64,000 nt of DNA. Source: Hippasteria phrygiana. Taxonomy: Eukaryota > Echinodermata > Asteroidea > Valvatida > Goniasteridae. Positions 43,095-55,676 of this stretch are shown here, piece after piece. Positions within the stretch are counted from its first letter, which is position 1. Every line of letters starts with the position of its first letter. Below the pieces are notes generated by a model. It was not told the origin of the DNA. It saw only the letters and a list, made by a program, of their open reading frames with translations, and did not search any database. The translations under genes and the position numbers were made by a program. The stretch covers positions 906,001-970,000 of the forward strand of contig JAZGUH010000123.1 of assembly GCA_037893225.1 (NCBI GenBank), in the 5' to 3' direction.

Positions 43095-45177
43095 TATACT
43101 ATGCCAGCTCCTTGTATATGATAAAATTTCAGTTGGGATTAAGCCTGGTTAACTGCAGGATTTAAATTGTTGGAAAGTTCCCTAATTATTTAAATCTAGA
43201 CTTTGTGAAAAAATACTGATGTTTTGAGGGATTTGTATGTGTTAAACTTAAACCTAAGCCTTATGTTAACAGTATAAATTCAATTATGGGAAAGAAACAT
43301 GAAAATATGCCATGAAAACAAGTGATTTAAATAATCAGTGATTTAAATAAGGACATAATTTGATGAAAATAATTTGATTTAAATTGCGATTTAAATCACT
43401 TCTGTTTCTATACTAAAACTGCAACCTACATGTGTTTGTAACTAACCATTACTTTTTACCCATGCCCGAAAATGATGAAATTAATTGTGGTAAATTGAAT
43501 GGCGAAAAGACCAGATATCAAGCAATGATAAAAATATTACCTTTTGTTTCTACTGTTTCTCATTAAGCTTATTTCCCATTTGAGGAAACTTCCTTTTATA
43601 TGCAAACATTTTAACAGTATTTTAGGTGTGTAGGTAATGGGTCATTCTACAGGTTTGAATTTGGGGTCCAAAAGTGTGAGATTTTTTGGTGTCCCTGTTA
43701 ACCTGACCTGTGTACAATGTAGTAATTTCCCATCAAGTGTCATTAAAATTGACTTCACACTATTTTTTGCTTGTTTGGCAGGTACTTTGCTTTACATAAT
43801 CACCCCTAGAGATATAAGGCATTAAAGAATGTGTCATAAATTGCAAAAGTGTATAAATGTCACTATGTAATAGGGACACCAAAATTGGATGCAAAATTTA
43901 TGGAATGACCTAAATATGTACCAATTGTACCATAATATATAGAATCTCATCATTCATGTAAGAAACCACTAAAGGTTCATATCATTGATGATCATGCGAA
44001 TAATGCTACAGTACTTGTCAGAATTTATTCACATATTTTAGACGTGCTATACACATGTGTGCCTTGCTTGAGCTCCAGACATTAACTACAGTATAATGTA
44101 CATAGTATGTACATTTTTGAAACGTGATACTTGGTGATATTGAAAATGTGCGGAATTGCCTTTTGTGACGTCCCTGATTTTAATTTCCCAGAGGTTGAAT
44201 GGGTCTTTTCTAGCAAGTGGGATATCGTCTCTATACGATAAATGAATTATTGCTTGAGTTTGGAGACTCAGAGTGCGTATACGTCTGTGAATTGATCAGG
44301 TCTGAAGCTGTCATTTTCCATGATATCCTGATTTGTTTTCCATTGACAGGCAATAACTAGCATGTGGCTTGTGCAATAAGACAGGAAAACATCACAGGAA
44401 ATGAGTAAGGGATAGGACAACATTGTGAATGGTAGGCCTGTGATTTTCAATTTGAACCCGTATTTTGACCGTTTAAACTGAACCCATGGCACGCATGTCG
44501 TAAATTCCCACAACACAACCAAGACGATTAATTATAAGATGATCAACATTCCATTTACACACAGGTGCTCATACAGCACGATATGAGTGGTTAGTTAAAT
44601 TGATTCTAATTAAAACAAATGTCCTGAGCGACTAATACAATTTGAACAAATCTTGAAATAGATAAATAAATTTCTAAATAAACAAAAATCCATTTCTTAA
44701 ATAAAAAAGCTGATTTTTATCAGCCCTGCCTGCTCAAATCTTATTTGAAAATGCAGTTTTAGGTAACAGTTTGCTTAAAACCATGTTGTCACTCAAGGAA
44801 AGTGTACAAATTGCAGGGTACATGTAATTGATTCTACTGTAATAGGAAATGATTTAATATGTAACATTTGTAGCATTCTTTGACCAAGAGTACATTCAAA
44901 TATTTTGAAGTGAACTTTGAAGTAAATTCTGGTTAATGGAGGAATGTGCATACACACATCTTGAATCTAATTTAGGAAAATCAAATTGTTGAAAATATGA
45001 GGGTATGTACAATGTACACATACAATGTACATGCTTAATAGCTACATGTACGTCTACACAAACTGTGACCTAGTCCAGAACATTTTTATATTGAAACAAT
45101 GGGAAATTAAATTGCGGGTACATTTCTCAAAACTTTACGGGTATGGGTCTGTTGAAATTGCTATGGGTTCAAGCATT
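43095..45177. other. No recognisable feature
   Basis: AT-rich with ACATGTA-type simple sequence; short GATTTAAAT direct repeats at 43320-43395. Confidence 0.45.
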
Positions 45178-45320
45178 AATTTTTTTCCCGCAATTTGATT
45201 AGTTCTCTCCAGATCTTGAGAAATATGACCCAAAAATTTACTATAAAAATCTCGCCTTCCCAACTCCGTTCCTCATGCCATTGCTTTGAGCAGCCACCTG
45301 CATTAGTCTCTACATTCGCG
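45178..45320 (-). repeat. Dispersed repeat shared with 56.2 kb
   Basis: Minus strand GGTGGCTGCTCAAAGCAATG, TTTTTGGGTCATATTTCTCA and AGATCTGGAGAGAACTAATC AAATTGCGGG parallel 56191-56310 on the plus strand. Confidence 0.6.
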
Positions 45321-46142
45321 TATATAACGTGATGTGCCGTTGCATGTAAAAACATAAACATGTAAAAAAGGAAATCATTACAGGGTGTTAATTTGAAAGT
45401 CAAAGCATCTTTATGCCAAATTATTAGTTTCACAAGTGTAAGTTTCAAGAAATGTCTCCACAACTTTATTAACCATTGTATGATGAATGTATGGATGTCG
45501 TCAGAGTACACCATAGTACACACAGGAGACAGGACACCACACGTACAAATATTGAAATAACAGTTAGACATGTCCATGATTAATTACAGTGATTAATCAC
45601 GCTTATCAGGAGACAAGGTATACACTATTTATAAACTTCAAGAGCTTATCTCCTCATCGGAGACGTACAGATGTATTCATGCTTGCACGAACCCTGCAAT
45701 GTTTGCGGGTGCATTGTAAGGTTATTTTGTAATTATTTTTTACGAGTTCTGTGGAGGACCCATTCATAGTGCCATATCTTATTAACAAGAATATGTGAAG
45801 AGCTGTTTGTAGACTTGTAAACGTGCTGTACATATATCTACAGCTAAGTGTTTCTGTGTATATACGTGTACATGTACAAGTACTATGTTTTTATGAATCT
45901 GACCAAATTTAAATTGTTTTATTCATAAATAATATTTAGTCTTTTGCTTTGAGGCATAATCTGGCAGCTTAGAATGTTAGAATTTTAGCATGATTACGCA
46001 TCTGTTTTTAATAATATTAATATATAATAATGGTAATGATAGTGAGTAAGAAGATGTAATTTGCATCAGGAATTAGAAGAGAGATTTTTTGCCCTTTCCC
46101 GACATAGTATATGAAGCACTGTATGCTCAGTGCTTTCCGAGA

Positions 46143-46265
46143 GCCTGTGTGAAAAAAATTCACAGGCTTATTCAGGTGGGACTCGAACCAACGACCTCCT
46201 GCTTACTAGTGCAGACATCTTAACCACTCGATCACCGAGCTTGCCAGGGTTGGCTGACCAATTTG
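46143..46265 (-). mobile_element. tRNA-derived SINE with intact A and B boxes
   Basis: Minus strand: TGATCGAGTGGTTAAGATG (A box), a possible anticodon arm around CTGCACTAGTAAGCAG, then GGTTCGAGTCC (B box). The acceptor stem does not pair, so it is not a working tRNA gene. A hairpin, GCCTGTGTG...TTCACAGGC, lies at 46143-46168. Confidence 0.65.
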
Positions 46266-46317
46266 AATCCAAAGAAGCAGTGGGTATCGCATCATCAGTG
46301 AGAATAATAGTGCTTAT

Positions 46318-46538
46318 TACCCTAACCCTGCCTAAACCCTAATGCAGCACAGTGCATGCTGACAGCTTCATTTTGCTGCACTCTGCACACAAGTCAATGT
46401 GACAAAGTGTGCAATCTGATGCGTCTGGCAGGGTTGTTGCCAAAATGCCCTGGGGTCGATCTCCACACAAGTCAATGTGACAAAGTATGCAATCTGATGC
46501 GTCTGGCAGGGTTGTTGCCAAAATGCCCTGGGGTCGAT
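46318..46538. mobile_element. CCCTAAC-ended element, family 4, copy 2, right side tandemly doubled
   Basis: Left end TTACCCTAACCCTGCC. A 78-bp piece (CACACAAGTCAATGTGACAA ... CCCTGGGGTCGAT) occurs twice in tandem (about 46385 and 46463). The right end is cut by the ATCGTAAG MITE. Confidence 0.65.
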
Positions 46539-47173
46539 TTCACGAAACTCATCGTAACTTACGATGCATCGTAAAGTTGCGATTAATCGCAGCTGCGATG
46601 CATCCTGCGATTGATTTCACCAAACTCATCGTAGCAGCGATGTATCGCAAGACTATTTTTAGCACATTACGGTGACTGTTTCATGTATGTATTATTTGAA
46701 CAAGAAACAGTCGTCTGGTTACCAGCAAAGAGTCGTCGGATTTTCTCTAAAAAAGTTTTGAATTAGATTGTAAAACAAAATGGCGGTCGATAATGGTTGA
46801 TTCGACTACAAAATAATGCTCGAGACAAACAGTTGTTTGCCTGAAATTTTCTGCTAATTTGTCAAGGTAAATCACATGTATGTAACAGTACCTTACATAG
46901 ATAATTTTACAAATATTATCACATGATGTTGGTCTTATTTTTTCACTTGTCATGCCGTAAAACTGGCTTCGAAAAGACACTTTATAACTTACGACGACCC
47001 ACAGACACGTCTTAACTTACGACGTGTTCCACGCCGTTGTCATGGTACTTCTCATCGTACTTCTGGTTCAACTCATCGTAAGTTTCGTAAAATCGATTTT
47101 AAGAAGCATCGTAAGTTGCGATGGGTTATCCATCGTAAGTTGAGTTACGATCGATCGTAGTGCTTCGTGAATG
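46534..47173. mobile_element. ATCGTAAGTTACGAT palindromic MITE
   Basis: Left end GATTTCACGAAACTCATCGT AACTTACGATG, right end CATCGTAAGTTGAGTTACGA TCGATCGTAGTGCTTCGTGAA. Many CATCGTAAGTT units cluster near both ends. The centre (46670-46960) is unrelated AT-rich DNA. The left end interrupts a TTAA-type element. Confidence 0.75.
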
Positions 47174-47187
47174 GTTAAGGTTACATC

Positions 47188-47960
47188 TTAACCCTAACCT
47201 CACCTATTACTACAAAATACTACTTGCAGTACTAGGTGTCAAAAAACATGTCCTGTTTTTGATCCTAAATAACTGTGTTGTTTACCAATGGAATTAAACC
47301 AAAATTTCAGATCATGTAAACAAGGCATGACAAATTTTATGGAGCGAATTTCATCAGATTTGTGCAAGGGGTGAGATTTAAACACCATACAAAAAATATA
47401 CTCACTTTCAGAATCTGCCACTTTCGACTTGGCATCCTCAAATTTCGATACAGCGCTGGAGACGGTATGACTTCGTCTTATGTGACTATCTCAAGGAATT
47501 AGTCTATGTCAGACATCCCTTTGCAACTCTTGCGCCAAATGATCGAGGAGGTGTGCAATGACATCAGGGGTGATTCTGCATTCCCTCAGAAGCTTCTCGG
47601 CCGCAGTACACGCCTTCCGCCACTGTCTCCAGCACTGTATCGACATTGGAGGATGCCAAGTCGAAAGTGGCAGATTCTGAAAGTGAGTAATTTTTTCGTA
47701 TGGTGTTTAAATCTCACCCTCTTGCACAAAGCTGATGAAATTCGCTCCATAAAATTTGCCAGGCCTTGTTTACATGATCTGAAATTTTGGTTTAATTCCA
47801 TTAGTAAACAACACAGTTATTTAGGATCAAAAGTAGGATATTTTTTTTTACACGTAGTACAAACTGTAGTATGCAGTACTCTTACTACATGAGAAATTGT
47901 GTGGTATTTTGTTGTATAGTGTACTTTACCCCAAATAAATGCCTAGGACATTAGGGTTAT
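47188..47960. mobile_element. TTAA/CCCTAAC element, family 3, split by a nested element
   Basis: Left part TTAACCCTAACCTCACCTAT TACTACAAAATACTAC (47188-47228), right part ACTGTAGTATGCAGTACTCT ... ACATTAGGGTTAT (47861-47960). The middle is the long-TIR insert. The unsplit relative is at 58.1 kb. Confidence 0.7.
47229..47860. mobile_element. Element with about 210-bp inverted repeats, nested in a TTAA element
   Basis: 47236-47450 (e.g. TTGATCCTAAATAACTGTGT and GAAATTCGCTCCATAAAATT read on the minus strand) is inverted at 47640-47850. A 165-190 bp centre remains between the arms. It splits a sequence that is continuous in the related element at 58.1 kb. Centre ORFs show no domain I recognise. 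Confidence 0.75.
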
Positions 47961-47984
47961 TACCCCTGCTCATCAGGCCATGAG

Positions 47985-48165
47985 ATCAGTAATGCAGGAG
48001 TTTGAGATTTAAGCACAATCTACATGTACATGTAGTTCACCACCCTCACAGGTACCCATTTATACTCCCCGGATGGAAAGAAGTAGTTGAAGTTGAGTGT
48101 CTTGCCATAACATAGAGGCACCCTGGTGGGGTTCGAACCCATAGCCATTAGACCACAGTACTGTT
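47985..48165 (-). mobile_element. tRNA-derived SINE, same family as 15.4 kb
   Basis: Minus strand: GTGGTCTAATGGCTATGGGT and TTCGAACCCC (tRNA-like A-region and B box), then TTTCCATCCGGGGAGTATAA ATGGGTACCTGTGAGGG, the shared central domain. No complete tRNA fold is present. Confidence 0.7.
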
Positions 48166-48592
48166 TCCTTAATTTTTCTTCAAAGTGATTTTGATGCACT
48201 ATTGGTTTTTGTAACTTGCGTTCAAACACATTTTATTTATCAGCACACAGCAAACAGCATTCAAGAAATACAAGCATTCAAGCAATACAATCATGAAAGC
48301 TTCACACTGAAATTTTATTTAACTGAAAATATAGCAAAAGATGCCTATTTTAAGGAGAATGTCCCATTTACATTATAAATACATAAGTGAAACATTCTCA
48401 GTGGTGTTAAAAAAAAGTATGTGTTAAAAAAATAAAGTATGGTGTAATCTGTAAATGCAGGCTATGCGGCTATTTCTTTTTAGAATTTCCTGTGATAAAC
48501 TTGGGGCACTTTTCCTAAGTTGTAAAGTTTTTCTTTGAGAGTAACTATAAAAGAAAAGTATTATTTGATGTTTAATATACGTGTATATTTAG

Positions 48593-48805
48593 CAGTGATG
48601 TAGTCGAGACCATCACAATACCCTGCAAGACCAACACAAGACCATCACAAGACCTTCAGTCTTAATTCAAGTCTTAAACTTTTCAAATAAGTTGTAACAA
48701 AAGCATTCCTTTGTCATGGTTTATGCCTGTTACTTGTGCCTGTAACAAGCTGGTCTTGTGCCTGTTCTTGTGCCTGGTCTTGTGATTGTCTCGACTACAT
48801 CACTG
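48593..48805. mobile_element. hAT-type MITE, copy 2 (213 bp)
   Basis: TIRs CAGTGATGTAGTCGAGAC and GTCTCGACTACATCACTG pair perfectly. Flanked by the 8-bp direct repeat ATATTTAG (48585-48592 and 48806-48813). The interior is rich in CAAGACCATCACAAGACC-type internal repeats. Confidence 0.88.
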
Positions 48806-49476
48806 ATATTTAGTCATAAAAAATGTAGCGCAAGATGGCAATGTTTAGAAGAAACATCTGGTGATGAATTTGAACACATCTTTAGAAAATTCACTTGCAA
48901 CAGTGGTGCAGTACAAGCTTGAACTGAGTCTGTCTCATAGGTCTGTAAATTTCAACACCTTTGCATTTTATAACCATACCGGTCCATGCCATGGCTCATT
49001 GATTATCAGTGCACGCTTCATACTTCTCTCATTTTGAGTGAAGGCCAGGCAAGGACATGTTTGTTCACTTCACTGGACTGCAGAGGAATTTTTCATTTTA
49101 CATTTCAATTCTGTTGGCACTATCTGCCTTCTGTAAATGTACGGGGGCACTCGTCCCATGATTTCAAGTCCTGTGACTGTCTGAGGTCAAGTGAAGGTTG
49201 AACCGTCAGCTCGTAAAAAAAAAATCTGTCAAAGCTGTCAGTGCTTGAACAAAATTGCACACTGGGGGAAACGCGGTGGCTTAGATGGTGATTAAGATTT
49301 CTTGTGGAAGTGAGAGAAGAAATGAGGTATTGGTTACTAGAAACTCACCATTCCTGTACAGTATTAATCAGACTGGACATTCATATGCACGTGCACCTAC
49401 ATTCTGTTCACACATACTACCGAGGACAATGCTTTGTGTTTCCTATTGTTCCTTTTAACCCAACCCCATAGACTAA

Positions 49477-50130
49477 AGCCGTGTCCGCACTGGACTTTTT
49501 TTTTGCAAGGTTTTACCGAGACGATGGTAAAATGAAAAATGGTCAAATGTGACCACCGTGACCATAATTTTACCGAGACCGTGGTAGAAGTAACCGAGCT
49601 GTCAGTATAACGACTCATGAGGGCGCTTTGCATGACCTTTCTACATGACCCAAAGCGCGGGCGCCTTTTCATTCTTCCGACCGATGTGTACACGTAGGCG
49701 CGCCTATGTCTTTTCAACAATGGCTGATACCGCAGGGAAGAAGCTAGCCACCGTTTTCAGCAAGTGGAAAATTAACAACGCACTGGAATTTGGAAACTTG
49801 CCACATAATGCGCCGCGCCGCGGTGAAACAATGCAAAGCGCATGCACGGTGTCCCTGTGTAGCATGACCTCGTGCTCGGGCCGGATGTACATGTATGCTT
49901 TCCTGAGCATGCTTTTACCGACTAGCACTGTCCGCACTGGACTTATCGTCTCGGGAAAAGTTACCTGGTCAGTTTTCCTGGGCAGCAGTTGCCCAGTAGA
50001 AGTAACCGCTGAACTCGGGAAAAGTAACTGAGAGGAAAACGTCCCAGGCTGTCCGCACTGGACTTAAAATGGGAAAATACCCATCGTCTCGGTAAGCTCT
50101 AAAAAAAAAAAGTCAAGTACGGACAGGGCT
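49477..50130. mobile_element. PIF/Harbinger-like MITE with 3-bp TAA target site (654 bp)
   Basis: Ends AGCCGTGTCCGCACTGGAC and the inverse GTCAAGTACGGACAGGGCT, each followed inward by an A/T run, flanked by TAA (49474-49476 and 50131-50133). The sub-repeat GTCCGCACTGGACTT occurs internally at about 49928 and 50051. An ATG at 49720 opens MADTAGKKLATVFSKWKIN, but no transposase domain is recognised. Confidence 0.75.
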
Positions 50131-50394
50131 TAAGCACGTATTTTTACGTCCGAGGATCGATTTTAACAAAAGACCTACATGTACTCCCGAGGACAAGAAA
50201 AGTTCCTTTGTATTTTCTTTCTCCCCTTGTCCTCGAACGTAACCTGTACACAAGGTATGCATAAAGCAAATGTGCTTGTGTCACTTGCAATCATCTGGCT
50301 GCTTCCAGCTCCGAAACTTGACCATTTACAATGTAAAAGCATAATACACCATGATTTTTTTTAAAACATTACAATTTATATATTGACTGTGCAG

Positions 50395-50498
50395 GTAGAC
50401 ACAGTGGAGACACCCATATCTTTCCAGGTGACCAACCCAGTATCGTGTTACATGTTGCTGCAGTAGAGGAGAACGGAATCTTCAGCATCTTCCTGCAG
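50395..50498 (+). CDS. Orphan exon candidate
   Basis: Acceptor GACTGTGCAG, donor CAG|GTAATT; 104 nt open in one frame: RHSGDTHIFPGDQPSIVLHV then AAVEENGIFSIFLQ. The composition is protein-like, but I do not recognise the product and no partner exon was identified. Confidence 0.3.
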
Positions 50499-50499
50499 G

Positions 50500-53400
50500 T
50501 AATTAAAGATGTCTTGCTTTTGTTGTATTCAGTTTATCATTTGGACACAGGCTGGCAAACATGACAATTAGAGATTGTGCTGGATACTTGAAAATCCAGT
50601 TATCCAGATTGAGGAATTGGCCAACGGAACCGATATTTTGGAAGACATTGCCTTGAAGATGGATGACTTAATGCTTGTACATCTTCCTGATCCGGTGGCC
50701 CATTTTGTCTCATATTCAATCCAAGTTTTGGTTTGGAAGTTCCAAAATAAATGGAAATGAAAGTGTTCACCATAAGAGCAAAATTAGGTTTAGAGTCCTG
50801 TTTTGAATATTTGTTTGGAGACACAGTAATAAGTACGATGCCCGTTGCTATGAAACCTGGAGCGGTAAGTTTTGTTTGTCGCAGATTTTGCACGTTCTGT
50901 GACAAATTATAATTAATGTGATTAGACCATAACATTTCACAAGCCACGTTCATGCGATTCTACTGTGTCAGTTTATACGTATCAACAAGCAATGCTTTTG
51001 TATCTGGTAACTTGCTCACCTAAAAATTTTGAAATAAAATCTGAAATTCAACTAATGATCGCTTACTGTGCATAATACACGATTGTGTCAATAAAATGAA
51101 AAGTTATTACTCATTTGGAAAATATGAGCATGCAACTGACAACTTTAGATAAACAACTTCAGCTTAAGCTGGAGAGATCTGTCAGTCACTCAACGCGGTG
51201 ATATGATACAGCATGACACACTTGTACTTGGAACATGCAGTGATGGTGATAGCGCCCCCACATGGCCAGATTCAGATAAGTGATCAGTAGATAGCAATAT
51301 AGCATTCATGTGTACACGCATATAGCAAGGTACACGGGATTTCAGTCTTGCGAGGTATATCAGACACGGGTGCTTTTAAAGACTCCAGGTATGTAAGCTA
51401 TCTTTTACATTGCATGTTCATCTGGTGGCTGTTTAATGTGTCATTAGCTCTGATCAGGAAACAGCCAACCACATTCACAAGCCCATTATCTGACTTGCTA
51501 TTATCATGTTCCTTCCACTAACTAATCATTATCATCATTTTCCGGCCGAGCCATATTGAATTTCCATTCAATGTCACTGACCCAAATCAGTAAATCCACA
51601 TGCAATCTGTGGTCCATTTGCTTCAAGATGTGTTGCACATATTGCTTTCTTCTTTGATATTTGCATTCTGAGTTCAATATTTATAGGTAGCGCGAATTAT
51701 ATTTAGTGCATGTACGTATACCATGCTGTAATGAGAATTGCAGTTTTATCTGCATTGCTCCATGCATTTGTCTTAAATAGCTCAAGGTGCATCGTTATTG
51801 CTTGTTTTTTTTCTAAATTTGTACGAATGTACTTTAGTTAAAAATGAAAAAGGAGGAGAATTTGGGAGAATTTGATTTTGTGTTCAGTATACTGAATTTA
51901 TATACATATTGTACTTCTTTGGAAAATTTGTTGTTCATTTGAAATTTAGGGAAGTTCTGACAAGATTATTTGTGTTTAATGTATTTGCCGAACTGGTTGA
52001 AATGGGTAATCGTCATGTTTTTGATAACTTCTGTAAATCGAGGGCATAATAGAAGAGTATACATGTGCTCAAATAAATAAAATGTGTACATGTAAATTAG
52101 TTAAAGAAACAAAATAACATAACGCAAAGTAAATTTAAATTGTGGTCAATGTACAACATTGGTCATTAGAGCTGTTACGTTCATGCAAAGGATTTTTACT
52201 GATAGTGCAAAGCATTCTAAAAGGCAGTAGACTGCAAACATAGGCCCCCCTACCTGTCATTGAAGTCCTTCATATGACATGAAGCATATATTATACAATC
52301 TATCATTTGTGTTAGACCTATTTATTAGCAGGGACAGCTTTGCAGTCATTCAGAATTTCTGCAGAAATTGGGGCAGTGGGTAAATGAGGAACTTAAAGAT
52401 ACATGTACATTTGTAGTATACATCATTTGCTTTTGTTGTAATTTTCAGAAATAAATGGGTTTGGGGTTAGTATTTTATAGGGTGCTAGCAAATACTGTAA
52501 CACTGACCTGTTTAAAGTTTTGTGCGCATAGATGCTAGGAAAATGTATGTAGTCTGGGTAGAGAGAAACAAAATCTGTTCTAGTTTGTCTAGTTCCCTGA
52601 CCATACTTTAGACAAAACGGAGCAATTTATAGACGTCAGGGAATTATCAGGTCGGGGAACTAGACTATTTCCAACGATTGTTAGCCGACAATCGTTGGAA
52701 AACGATATAAATTTCCACTCTTCTTGAAAACGGCAGCACACCGGGTGCCATGATTTCACAGGATGCTTGAGACTGCTATTTACTTTCAGTCTAGTATGGT
52801 TTTTCATATAATAATTCAGTAGTTTTGTTTTTTGATGTTATGATGTACACTACATGTAACTTTAAATGGGCATGAGAATAAGCACTAAGTACAGTAGAAT
52901 TTCCACTGTAAGAAACATGAGATCTGCAAATAAATGTTCGGTGTTGGGCTTGTGGATAGAGTCATTTGGGAGTCAAATGGCATTCAAATGACATACAATG
53001 TACCTGCATATTATACGCCGTCAGGTATGTGTGTGTGTGCACAGTGTAAAAATGTTCTAAAGTGCGTGCATGTAGCTCGAAATTTGTCCCAAATATGGCA
53101 CAGCCGATAAACGTCAGGAAAATTCGACTCTCAAAACGGCGATGCACGTTCCAATCTGATGTCATTTGCACAAACTCAATATTGTTCATTTGGTATAGTA
53201 CATTAGATAACGCCGTGATGGACTGCAAATCTTTAGCATGACGTAAACCACATGTACCAGACACAAAAGACACCTGTTTGTATTTCCTGTGTCCATTGAA
53301 CGGTGAACTCCCAAAATTATAAACCCAACCACAATGGCGAATCTTCAAGTGAACCAGGCGAAATTTGACGCATCATTTTTCAGAAAGATAAATCCAATCT

Positions 53401-55010
53401 CTTTTCAGATTTACCAGTTTTTTGATGGGATGTTTAATGAACAAAATTACAAAGAACCCCTCCCCAAATTTAGATAATTATAACTAACCCCAAAGTGCAA
53501 AAAAAAACCAAAAAAAAAAAAACCAGCACACTCGCTTTCATTTTCCTTCCAGCCAGCCCCCCCCCCCCCTAAAAAAGAAACCAAATAGGCAAACCCAATC
53601 ATGAAAAGCAGGATGTTTGGTATCTAAAAGCGTAACAAAATATCTCCTCATTTATAGACAGCAAGCAATAAACCATCTAAAGATTAAGGACTGACTAAAT
53701 CCATGAATGCACCATTTTTTTAGCACAATCTCAATCTATTCTTTAAATAAAAATATCCATACTTAATAAGTACACAACTTAAACAATGACCTTAACTTAA
53801 CAATCCAAAAATGTTGTTTTTATGCATTAGGCCTACTACAATTAAAAAGAGATTTAATTTTTCAATCACAGAAACATTACTTTAGATCTTTGATGGCAGT
53901 TTTTATCTTTTCCTGGACATTGACATTTTTGCATACTGTAGATAATTTTTTCCCAAAAGAATGCAAGCTCACACAGAGTGTATTTATCACGTTTACCTGC
54001 AGTTGAAAAAATATGCCATATCCGATTGATTATTATGTTATTAATCAAACTCTAAGATGTTTGTTTCAGGAGTTTTGTCATTATATTTTGTTTTTAATTT
54101 ACTTGTAATCAAGAATGGAAAAAGATTGAAGGCAAGAAACATAATTACAGAAAAGTTACTGAATTCACAATAAAGATTATCTTATGGTTTCATTCAAACT
54201 CATTTAAAAACCCGATATGATGCCCAATATGACTGAGGATTAAATGTCACTGATTTTAAAAATACAATTTACATGTAAAGGTAATTTAATCAAACATCTT
54301 GTATCAGTTTACCATGGCCATAATTCAATCACTTGTTGTGCGTTATTTGAAATACCTCCAGGCTTTTGCAGATTCATAATGAAGTTTGCATAAATTAGGG
54401 GACCAAGCCAAAAAGCATTCCATGGTAACCATTGAACATGGGGACAAATCTCGAAGCTAAATTGCCCTTGCTCACTTTAGCCAATTGCCGTCTTTAAGAC
54501 TCAACGCAGCTTGCCTGAAATTAAAAAGCCTCTGCGACTGTACACCATGGAGGTTCAAGAAAATCCGAGCTGTGAATTAATTAGTTTCATAGCCGGTTGC
54601 GGTACTGGGGCACCCGTTGGGGGTTGAGGCTCAGCAGACCCAGTTGTACATTCTTCTGACTGCTCTGGCTGTCGAAAACCATGTGCTGCGCTGTCTGTCT
54701 CTGCCAAAATTGTTGTTTTTGTAAGGGAGTGACAGCAATTTTAACAACCCGCTAAAAGCTGAGCGTGTGAAGAGGTGAGTAGGGGACGTTCGGAGAGAGT
54801 GGGCTGTGCCATATTTTCTGTGCCTTTGTATTTAATTTAGGAACTTCTTTGTATTGTTTTGGTTTTAATCTGAGGAAATGATTGAGGTAAACTTGACTAC
54901 GTGCAATAGAGCATGCAGGTTGACCACAAGACAAGTCGAGCATTTGGTTAGAATACATACATGTACTTCAAGGCAAACCGTGTTGGCACTACAACGTGTG
55001 CACTTTTAGG
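50500..55010. other. No recognisable gene
   Basis: Mostly AT-rich. A 47-codon frame from ATG 53332 (MANLQVNQAKFDASFFRK) and a 128-codon frame on the opposite strand (53348-52962) overlap head to head but show no known domain. Confidence 0.4.
52585..52703. repeat. Nested inverted repeats
   Basis: TCTAGTTCCCTGAC (52588) pairs with GGGGAACTAGA (52656-52666), and just right of it CCAACGATTGT pairs with ACAATCGTTGG (52671-52699) around TAGCCG. It may be a small foldback element. Confidence 0.5.
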
Positions 55011-55195
55011 TGTGTATCCACCGTCGAACGCGGACGTCCTATTGTTCCCTCTTTTGTTTGTACTTTAACTTTTTCGGAAGACTCCCATAGGTTTTGTACA
55101 CGATCTCAATCGCGGACGTATTTTGGGAATCGGGGACGATATTGTTCCCTTTGTTATACGTCCACGTTTGTTTGGGAAAACACATGCACTGCACT

Positions 55196-55233
55196 GCCCT
55201 GGGCTGAGCTGAGCTGAGCTGGGCTGAGCTGGG
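55196..55233 (+). repeat. GAGCT(G)GGCT short tandem repeat
   Basis: Seven imperfect units of GCTGAG/GCTGGG. It follows a stretch with two copies each of CGCGGACGT and TATTGTTCCCT at 55029-55155. Confidence 0.6.
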
Positions 55234-55676
55234 AAACTACAGTGATGTGGTCTTGTGGAATAAAAGAGGCATTTCAGTTTACATTTTAAAAATAGTCCAA
55301 ATTGATGGCCAAAATAGCAATATTGACCTCAACTTCAGTCTACGAAATCTATCATTCACATTGCTGTTGGGTAAAGACGGACAAAGGAGTCCGTCTCTAG
55401 GCTAGTCTGTGTTTGGTTCCAAGGTGTTCACATAAGAAAGTAATAAAATGTGATTTTGAAGTCGTGAGGTTTGTGCGCTCTATTCTAGATACATGTAGTC
55501 ACAACAAAACGTCCAAGTTATGAAAGCATCGATTTACCTAGCCCAGGTGTCTTTTCTGCTACTGTGGTCCAAGATATACATTTACCATAGCATGGAAAAG
55601 AAAGTTGTGAAATTTCTTGAAGGCTGCCTTTCTGAAACTTCTGAATATTGCCATACGTAAAGGCTCATGCGAGTTA

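Noticed and set aside
46143..46265. Working tRNA gene
   Set aside because: A and B boxes are present, but the acceptor stem does not pair and the tail is SINE-like. The same applies to the B boxes at 1440, 15460, 33415, 48130 and 57000.
47506..47892. 128-codon plus-strand frame
   Set aside because: It spans the centre and one inverted arm of the long-TIR element, with no recognisable domain.
52962..53348. 128-codon minus-strand frame
   Set aside because: No conserved motif; composition and lack of splice context suggest chance.
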